38,802 nt of DNA from Candidatus Poribacteria bacterium (GTDB taxonomy: Bacteria; Poribacteria; WGA-4E; WGA-3G), in contig JAPPBX010000021.1 in NCBI GenBank assembly GCA_026702755.1, positions 1 through 38,802 on the forward strand. Direction: 5' to 3'. Numbering within the stretch: position 1 is the first letter of the stretch; every line of letters starts with the position of its first letter. Made by a program: the position numbers and the translations under genes. Shown here piece after piece: positions 32,421-38,802 of this stretch. The notes below the pieces were generated by a model, which was not told the origin of the DNA, searched no databases, and saw nothing but the letters and a program-made list of their open reading frames with translations.

Positions 32421-33005
32421 GTGGAAAGAACTGAAGCATTGCTCATTGCCGATCTCTGTGAAGGCGACGAGACAGCATTGGCACCCTTGGTAGAAAAATA
32501 TAAACGGATGGTTTACCGTCTCGCTATGCAGATTACCAAAAACCACACCGATGCTGATGATGTCATGCAGGAGACCTTTATTAAGGTATACCGCTCGATT
32601 CGGACGTTCCGAAAGGATGCGGCTTTTGAAACGTGGCTCTATCGAATAGCAGTCAACGAAGCACTGAACTTTGTCAAACGTAGGGAGCGGCGGCGGGAAT
32701 CCGCACTTGAAGCAACGGCAGAAGGCGAATATGAAGTTGCCACAAGACACCAAGCACAGATCGCCAGTGACCCACATGTTCACGCCGAAAAAGCCGAACT
32801 TCGACACCACGTCACAAAGGCAGTTAACAGTCTCTCACTCAAGCATCGAACAGTGGTTATCCTCCATGAATTTGAAGGCTTAACGCACGCAGAGATCGCT
32901 TCAATTCTTAACTGCTCCGAGGGCACAGTCCGCTCGCGTTTGCACTATGCGCGTAAAAAACTCCGAACTTTGCTCAAACCTTACGTTGAGGCAAGTAATA
33001 TTTAG
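32421..33005 (+). CDS. ECF-family RNA polymerase sigma factor
   Basis: A 194-aa sigma-70 family protein. The start is a GTG at 32421 with AAGGAG 10 bp upstream. Region 2 (about 26-63, YKRMVYRLAMQITKNHTDAD and DVMQETFIKVYRSIRTFR) binds core polymerase and the -10 element. Region 4 (about 134-185, LKHRTVVILHEFEGLTHAEI and EGTVRSRLHYARKKL) carries the helix-turn-helix for the -35. Region 3 is missing, as in all ECF factors. It is followed by a zinc-binding anti-sigma factor and a giant TPR protein on the same strand. The 171-bp gap to the anti-sigma gene holds a palindromic element. Confidence 0.93.
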   Translation: MERTEALLIADLCEGDETALAPLVEKYKRMVYRLAMQITKNHTDADDVMQETFIKVYRSIRTFRKDAAFETWLYRIAVNEALNFVKRRERRRESALEATAEGEYEVATRHQAQIASDPHVHAEKAELRHHVTKAVNSLSLKHRTVVILHEFEGLTHAEIASILNCSEGTVRSRLHYARKKLRTLLKPYVEASNI

Positions 33006-33025
33006 GCAGATTCTGACTGAAACAA

Positions 33026-33090
33026 GGCTTACGCAGCGTCCTTTGCTGGCGAGGTTTTAAACCTCGCCAGCGGCCAGCGGGCGTAAGTCC
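33026..33090 (+). mobile_element. Short copy of the GGACTTACGCA palindromic element between sigma and anti-sigma genes
   Basis: Left end GGCTTACGCA (33026-33035), central palindrome TTGCTGGCGAGGTTTTAAAC then CTCGCCAGCGG, right end GCGTAAGTCC (33081-33090). A 65-bp relative of the copies at 19572-19656 and 28200-28405. It lies in the intergenic leader, 87 bp before the anti-sigma start. Confidence 0.7.
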
Positions 33091-33176
33091 TATGAAAGAT
33101 AAATTTCAACGACTGAAATCGGTTGATTCTCATAGTTGTAGGTGCGTGAAAGCACGCGATATCGCGGAGAATAATA

Positions 33177-34160
33177 ATGAGATCGAAGTGTGAGAAAATA
33201 GAACGCCTTTTATCCGACTATATAGATGGAACGCTTTCCGAACGGCAGACAGCCGATGTTGCTTTGCATCTGCGTTCCTGTCGATCTTGTAAACAGGAAA
33301 TCGTTAACCTCAAAAAGACGAACCACCTCCTCGAAAACTTTTACGTTGAACCGGAAGCCTCCGATGCTTATTATGCCCGGTTTACAATACAACTCCAACA
33401 ACGCATTGAACAGAGCGCGCCAACCGCACTCCATCAACGGTTTCACGCAGCCTTAACTCGTCTTGGATGGCACCTGCTGACCCAGGTACATCGACGCATT
33501 GATCGGTCCCAACTCAGCGGACTTCTATCCATCAGACGACATGCTTTCTCGTATTATGTTCTCGCGCTGACAATGACAATGTTGGTTGCTGCACCGCTCC
33601 TACTACACCAGATTTCACCACACGATAATGGAGAGCATCTGCTTGGACGTTTGTATACAGCAGCGAAAACCCGAATTCTCTCTGCCGACTCACCTGTCTC
33701 GGTTCAGCCGACTGCAACGCTCGCTATCAAACAGGATAATACCGTCGCGCAATCGATGGGTATTCGGCGAAATGTCAGTAGTGAACGCACAACAGAGACT
33801 CCAGCTGTTGATTCAGGTTCCGACGTTTGGGAATTCACTAATGAACCGATAATAGACGGATATATTTTCACGACACTCCGCAAGAATGATTCTGAAGCAG
33901 TACCGAGTGTCGCGTTAGACATTGATTCGGAATTGCTTGCTTATGCCGAACTTCCGGCGCAGGAAGCGTTCACCAGCCGCGATGTGTTAACCGAAAACAG
34001 GTATGCCTTGCTCCTGTTGCAAGGTATTGAGGCTGGACAACACGGACTTCAACAGTATGAACGAAAGTGGAACGAGTTTAAAGGCTTCTCAGAAAAATTG
34101 TTGGACGTGCCATTGGAAACATTGTCGGTTCCAGAAGTCTACGATTCAAGAGAATTATAG
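33177..34160 (+). CDS. Membrane anti-sigma factor with zinc-finger (ZAS) domain
   Basis: A 327-aa protein; the ATG is preceded by GGAGA at 7-8 bp. The N-terminal anti-sigma zinc-finger motif is HLRSCRSC (H31-x3-C35-x2-C38, with C5 as a further candidate ligand), which in this family holds the sigma factor inactive. One transmembrane helix lies at about 122-146 (YYVLALTMTMLVAAPLLL). The C-terminal 180 residues would face the periplasm and have no recognised domain. It probably restrains the ECF sigma encoded directly upstream and releases it on an envelope signal. Orientation and order (sigma then anti-sigma) are the usual ones. Confidence 0.85.
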   Translation: MRSKCEKIERLLSDYIDGTLSERQTADVALHLRSCRSCKQEIVNLKKTNHLLENFYVEPEASDAYYARFTIQLQQRIEQSAPTALHQRFHAALTRLGWHLLTQVHRRIDRSQLSGLLSIRRHAFSYYVLALTMTMLVAAPLLLHQISPHDNGEHLLGRLYTAAKTRILSADSPVSVQPTATLAIKQDNTVAQSMGIRRNVSSERTTETPAVDSGSDVWEFTNEPIIDGYIFTTLRKNDSEAVPSVALDIDSELLAYAELPAQEAFTSRDVLTENRYALLLLQGIEAGQHGLQQYERKWNEFKGFSEKLLDVPLETLSVPEVYDSREL

Positions 34161-34281
34161 ATAAGTATGAGAATATAAAGTTGATAATTAAAGATTTATC
34201 GAAAAGTGTTTGAAGTTAACTTAAGTATTTAAATCCCGTGGGCGTGCTTCTCAGCGCGCGACATAAACAAGGAGAATACGA

Positions 34282-37200
34282 ATGAACCCAAGGATTTTGG
34301 GCATTATTGGTGGCCTCGCCTTATTAGTTGCCCTCCTTTCACCTTTTATGATGGGTAGTTCCAAAAAGGTGGAGCAACTCTTCCAATCCGCTGAAGATTT
34401 ATATGGACAGGCGGATTATGAGGGCGCGATTGACAAGTATGCTGAGGCACTCGAAGAAGCAACAAAGCGCGGTGTGAAAACTGAAGTTATTGACAAGGAT
34501 TTCACGACCCTCGCCAACTTTAGGATCGCAGTGAGTTACTCACGTCTCGCTGATCAATCAGGCGATGTCAATCACTACGATACTGCGCTTGAGTACATTG
34601 AAAAGGTTGCACCGACAGCAACTATCCCGAAACACCAAGAGGGGTTGACCTATCTCTGGGGACACATCCTCTATCGGACAGAGCAGTTTGAATTGGCTGA
34701 GCCAAAATTCATGCAGCTCATTGAGAACTTCCCGAACAGTCTCTCCGTTGAAAACGCTTGGTATGCTATCGGGCAGCTGAACTATAAACTACAAAACTAT
34801 GAAGAATCCCGACAGGGATTCAAAGCTGTTCTTGATGGTTTCCCAAACTCTGATTTTAAGGATGATGCACAGCACTTGATCGCGCAGTCCTTCCTTAATG
34901 AATCCAACTATGAGCAGGCGTATCAGGAATTCGATAAGATCGCGACAGAGGAGTTCAAAAACTATCCCGATCTGCAAGCCGAAGCGATGTATAAAGCCGC
35001 TTATAGCTTGAACCAACTCGGTAGGGACGATGAAGCGATCGGTCGGTATACCAACTTCATCACGCAGTTCCCTGAAAGTCAATACGTCACGGCGGCATAC
35101 TTCGACCAAGGCGCGATTTACGCTCGGCAGAAGGACTATGACAACGCACGTGTTAACTATGAGTTGGCACTCCAAAACACCGCTGACCGCACCCTACAAG
35201 CAGAAATCCAGTCTGCTATCGGGAGTACTTACTTCGACCAAGGCGACTATGAAAACGCCATTGTCTCCTATAACAGCCTCCTTGAAGAATATCCAGAGAG
35301 CGACTTTATCGCTTTAGCGAAAGTTGGTATTTCTGATAGTCACTTCAAATTAGAGAATTGGAGTGAAGCGGCTGTCGCTTATGAACGTGTTATTAATGAA
35401 CACGAAGAAGAAACCGATTACATTCCTTATTGCTCCTATCAGATCGGTGAAGCATACTATCAACTCGGTAGCAACCAGACAAAGGCTGGAGAAACCGAAT
35501 CCGGAATGGCAACGCTCGAACTCGCACTGCAGTGGTATCAGAAAACTATTGACAACTACCCGCAGGATCCTGTTGCCCCCCATGCACTCTATGGAGCGAT
35601 TTGGGCACTCAACGATCTCGGACGGAAGGAAGAGTTGGAGGCAGTCGCACACGAGTTTATCGAGAAAAACAAAAACGATAATGAATTCGACATTCTCGCC
35701 GCAGAGGTGCAGCTCCGCTTCGCTGACATCAAACGAACTGAATTCAAGCAGTACCTTGAAGCCGCTGAAGAATATGCGAAGTTGTGGGATTACCGCCCGC
35801 TACCAAAATTCCATCTCGTCAAGTTGATGGGTAAATTCTTTGAGGGTCGTTCCTACTACGAAGCCGCCAAACCTGAAGGCTATCAGGAAGGTGATGCAGG
35901 CGAAAACTTCAACCAAGCTTACCTTGATAAGTCCGTTTCTGCATATCGGGAAGCTATCGCCATGTTTAATGATGATGCCTTCCTCCCCGGTGTCGCTGAG
36001 GAACGTTACGATGACTTCGGTGAACGTGTCGCTCAGGTAGAAGCGTGTGTCATGAACGAAGCACTCTCTCATGAAATGCTCGGTGACTGGGGTGAAGCCC
36101 GCGACCGTTATGCCTCTATCCCTGAGACGAGTGAATACTATGAACGCGCACTCCTTCTCGTCGCCAATAGCCATGTCAAGGAAGGCGATAAAGAAGGTGC
36201 GATTAACTACTACAATAGCATTTTAGACAAACTCGCTGATCCGAATAACCGTTCGTTGGCAGAACTCAAACTCGCTGACATGCTCCGCGCTGAAGAACGG
36301 TTTGAAGAGGCAGCTGTCCAGTATCAAGCCGTGGTTGATGGCAACCCAGTAGGTGAATACGCAGATGATGCACTTTACCTTGTCGGACTCTGTTACTATC
36401 AAGTAGCTTCTGAGAATCCGGCACTCTTGGAGTCCGCCGAGACTGCGTTCAAACGCGTGATTACGGACTATGCCGATAGTCCCAACGCTATTGAAGCGTA
36501 TTACGGTTTGGCTCTCGCCTATCGCGATGCCGCCCAAAAACAGGATGATACGGAAAAATGGCCCCTCATTCTTCAACTCGTCGACGAGGCGCACGAAAAA
36601 TACGCCGCCAGTGACAACGAAGCTGTTCTCAAGGCACTCGGCCAGATCGAATTGATCAAGGCTACCGCCATTGAAAACACCAGCGAAGATGTCGATGTTG
36701 ATGCGCTCGTGGCTTCACTCAAGCGGATTGTTGATAACGCAGGTGCGCAGGTAGAAGCACGGAGCCGCTCACAGTTGAAGATCGGTCACACCTACTATAG
36801 TGCTAAACGCTATGACGAAGCACTTGCGGAGTATCTCCTCTTCGTGCAAACTTTCCCGAATAACGAACTTGCACCGAATGCACAGTATCAAGCAGCAGTT
36901 TGCCATTATCAAATCGCACAAGCTGCGACAGATGCAGGCAGCAAGCAGTTGAGCCTCCAGAATGCTGTTGCTGCGGCGGAAAAAGTGGAAACGCTAACCG
37001 ACGATGCGAACAACCGAATCAGTGCTAACTACACTGCCGGTTTAGCGTTGCTCGGGTTGGACGACAACAAAGGTGCAGCAGACGCATTCAAGAAAGTTAC
37101 GGCGTTAGAAGGACAGACCGAAGATGAAGCGCGGAAGACGCTTATCTTCCAAGCGCACTCACGTCTCGCTGAACTCAACGCGACTCTCGGTGACTACGCC

Positions 37201-38802
37201 GGAGCGGTGCAAGAGTATCAGTATATTATTGAAAACACCGATGACGCGGACATGAAGGGACGTTCCTACTTCGCGATGGCTTTTGCCCAAGAGGAACAAC
37301 TGAAAGTCTATCAGGACGCGTTGATGAGTTACCAGAACGCCATTGAGTTGGTAGAGGATGCGCTCGTCAAAGCACAATCCTACTATCGGATGGGCTTGAT
37401 TTATCAAGACCAGCTGCAACAACCGAGCAAAGCACTGGAAGTCTTCCAAACCTTAATCGGAGAACACAGTGGCTCAGAAAACGCAAGTGTTGCCTCGATG
37501 GTAGCGGACGCGGGCATTCGCCGTTCAACCCTTTACGTTGAATTAGGGCGCTTGGATGAAGCGATCGCTGAAGCGGTTGAAGCACTCGATCGGACCAAAG
37601 GCAGTGCGAAAGCGACTGTGGCAGAAAAAGCCGCTGCGCAATATAACCTCGGTTTCCTCTATTCCGACAAGGCACGTTCCCTCTTCTCTACAGAGGCGGG
37701 TACGGATCTGCAGCCTTACATCGATGCAAGTCGGAATGCTGCAGGGACATTCTTTGAAGTTACCTCAATCGCGGCACCCGTAGAAAAAGCGGACAAACAG
37801 ACGGTCATTCCGTATGTTCAGAATTCGCTGTTCCAAGCCGGTCAGATTTACTACTCTGTCGGGATTGGCGTGAAACTCCCGCAAGACCTTACGAGTGCCC
37901 TAACACCGCTCACGACTTTCGTGAGTTACGCCGATAAGGGACTCTTCCCAAAATCGGATGGGCTTCGTAAAAACACGGAGACCGCGCTGAATTACCTCGC
38001 TGCTGCGAACTTTGAACTCGGTCGTATGCAGGTGGGTATGGACGGTGAGATGTCTGAAAAAGCGGTGAGTTACTTCATTGGTGCTGGAGATGTCTTCCGA
38101 GATATGGTGAGTCGCTACCCGAATGCGAACGATGCCGCTTTCTGGCAATACCATGTTGGGGAATCCTACTACGCCGCACAACAATTTGAGAAAGCCATCG
38201 AAGAGTACGAAAAGGTCCGTTCTGTGAACAAAACGCACAAGAGCGCGGCTGAATCTTTGTACGCTATCTCTACGTGTGCGCAGCTTCTCAGTGAAGCCGC
38301 CGAAAAATCAGGCGATGAAGAAGGGAAACAACGCTGGTATGATCGGCTCTTTGAGGCGAACGAGGTACTCGCCGCTGAATATCCGAACAGTCAGTACACC
38401 GCCGATGCACTCATCAATATCGGCAACAAGTACTACAACGCTGGCTCCGAACAAGGTCTGGAGCAAGCCGAACGGATTCGTCTCTATCAGATGGCGATAG
38501 AGAACTATCAGACGGCGATCAATACGCCTGGTATCGGCAACGACTCAAAATCGACAGCAATGGGCTATCTCAACGACACCGCCAGTGCACTTGCCTTCTA
38601 CGAGTATGAGCAGGCAACTGATATGCTAAATGAAGCTAAACTCGCGAAAGGTGAAGAGCAAAAAACGTCAATCGAAGGTAGTATTAGTGAGTACCAGAAG
38701 ATCATTGACGCGTATCCGACAACTAAATATGCGGACCTTGGTCTCGTACAGATTGGCGAAGCATATATGGTGTTAGCCGATGGCGATGATGCGTACTTCA
38801 AC
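34282..38802 (+). CDS. Giant tetratricopeptide-repeat protein (3' end outside window)
   Basis: An open frame of at least 1507 codons starts at ATG 34282, with GGAG 8 bp upstream, and runs off the window without a stop. Residues 5-24 are a hydrophobic signal anchor (ILGIIGGLALLVALLSPFMM). The rest is almost entirely helical TPR units of about 34-40 residues with A/G-x-x-Y/F patterns. Examples are QADYEGAIDKYAEALE near 44, YAIGQLNYKLQNYEESRQGF near 155, FDQGDYENAIVSYNSLLEEYP near 315 and AQQFEKAIEEYEKVRSV near 1297. Many units carry the Y/F-P-x-S break seen in YbgF/BamD-type TPR proteins. It probably forms a long periplasmic scaffold or protein-interaction solenoid. Its position after an ECF sigma and anti-sigma pair suggests envelope-related work. 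The sequence itself gives no enzymatic function. Confidence 0.85.
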   Translation, partial: MNPRILGIIGGLALLVALLSPFMMGSSKKVEQLFQSAEDLYGQADYEGAIDKYAEALEEATKRGVKTEVIDKDFTTLANFRIAVSYSRLADQSGDVNHYDTALEYIEKVAPTATIPKHQEGLTYLWGHILYRTEQFELAEPKFMQLIENFPNSLSVENAWYAIGQLNYKLQNYEESRQGFKAVLDGFPNSDFKDDAQHLIAQSFLNESNYEQAYQEFDKIATEEFKNYPDLQAEAMYKAAYSLNQLGRDDEAIGRYTNFITQFPESQYVTAAYFDQGAIYARQKDYDNARVNYELALQNTADRTLQAEIQSAIGSTYFDQGDYENAIVSYNSLLEEYPESDFIALAKVGISDSHFKLENWSEAAVAYERVINEHEEETDYIPYCSYQIGEAYYQLGSNQTKAGETESGMATLELALQWYQKTIDNYPQDPVAPHALYGAIWALNDLGRKEELEAVAHEFIEKNKNDNEFDILAAEVQLRFADIKRTEFKQYLEAAEEYAKLWDYRPLPKFHLVKLMGKFFEGRSYYEAAKPEGYQEGDAGENFNQAYLDKSVSAYREAIAMFNDDAFLPGVAEERYDDFGERVAQVEACVMNEALSHEMLGDWGEARDRYASIPETSEYYERALLLVANSHVKEGDKEGAINYYNSILDKLADPNNRSLAELKLADMLRAEERFEEAAVQYQAVVDGNPVGEYADDALYLVGLCYYQVASENPALLESAETAFKRVITDYADSPNAIEAYYGLALAYRDAAQKQDDTEKWPLILQLVDEAHEKYAASDNEAVLKALGQIELIKATAIENTSEDVDVDALVASLKRIVDNAGAQVEARSRSQLKIGHTYYSAKRYDEALAEYLLFVQTFPNNELAPNAQYQAAVCHYQIAQAATDAGSKQLSLQNAVAAAEKVETLTDDANNRISANYTAGLALLGLDDNKGAADAFKKVTALEGQTEDEARKTLIFQAHSRLAELNATLGDYAGAVQEYQYIIENTDDADMKGRSYFAMAFAQEEQLKVYQDALMSYQNAIELVEDALVKAQSYYRMGLIYQDQLQQPSKALEVFQTLIGEHSGSENASVASMVADAGIRRSTLYVELGRLDEAIAEAVEALDRTKGSAKATVAEKAAAQYNLGFLYSDKARSLFSTEAGTDLQPYIDASRNAAGTFFEVTSIAAPVEKADKQTVIPYVQNSLFQAGQIYYSVGIGVKLPQDLTSALTPLTTFVSYADKGLFPKSDGLRKNTETALNYLAAANFELGRMQVGMDGEMSEKAVSYFIGAGDVFRDMVSRYPNANDAAFWQYHVGESYYAAQQFEKAIEEYEKVRSVNKTHKSAAESLYAISTCAQLLSEAAEKSGDEEGKQRWYDRLFEANEVLAAEYPNSQYTADALINIGNKYYNAGSEQGLEQAERIRLYQMAIENYQTAINTPGIGNDSKSTAMGYLNDTASALAFYEYEQATDMLNEAKLAKGEEQKTSIEGSISEYQKIIDAYPTTKYADLGLVQIGEAYMVLADGDDAYFN

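Noticed and set aside
1-38802. Retron, diversity-generating retroelement or restriction-modification system
   Set aside because: No reverse transcriptase, methyltransferase or restriction-enzyme motif was seen in any of the frames.

Overview
The window looks like a chromosome fragment of an uncultured bacterium of the Candidatus Poribacteria type. This is an inference from gene content: very large secreted proteins with Ig-like, YWTD-propeller, dockerin and lamin-tail domains, FlgD-like C-terminal sorting modules, and dense small palindromic repeats between genes. No rRNA, tRNA or CRISPR array was seen.

Layout. 1-3630: a redoxin/cytochrome c/copper-monooxygenase-like fusion protein and a REP-associated tyrosine transposase (RAYT1), embedded in about two dozen GCCCCTACGGGGC palindromes, part of them in a 100-bp tandem array. 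3701-14170: a 1611-aa secreted multidomain protein, a small coiled-coil membrane protein, and a 1052-aa lamin-tail surface protein preceded by six tandem near-consensus sigma-70 promoters. 15181-19555: a retropepsin-like protease, an orphan antitoxin whose C-terminus is encoded by a REP, and a second lamin-tail protein. 19994-24106: a UPF0182 membrane protein, a 70-aa membrane coiled-coil protein and a sulfotransferase. 24161-25730: a second RAYT with its own REP subfamily (CACCCCTACGGGGTG). Two of these REPs are split by TA-flanked miniature elements. 25844-28172: a livG-livF-lgt operon. 28200-28405: a palindromic repeat with another element nested at its centre. 28534-30885: a consensus promoter, a putative omega RNA, an IsrB-type (HNH-less) RNA-guided nickase gene and dprA. 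31123-38802: a long structured leader and lipoprotein gene, then an ECF sigma factor, a zinc-binding anti-sigma factor and a giant TPR protein that runs off the window.

How it fits together. Lgt would lipidate lipoproteins such as the one at 31548. The sigma/anti-sigma/TPR genes look like one envelope-sensing unit. The most unusual layer is the repeat biology. Two RAYT lineages each sit inside their own diverged REP family. Non-coding TA-targeted elements have repeatedly inserted into the exact centres of palindromes, and uninterrupted versions of two of those sites are present elsewhere in the same window. An IsrB element sits between a strong promoter and dprA. Most gene starts were chosen from Shine-Dalgarno spacing. 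Functional calls come from motif reading, not database searches.
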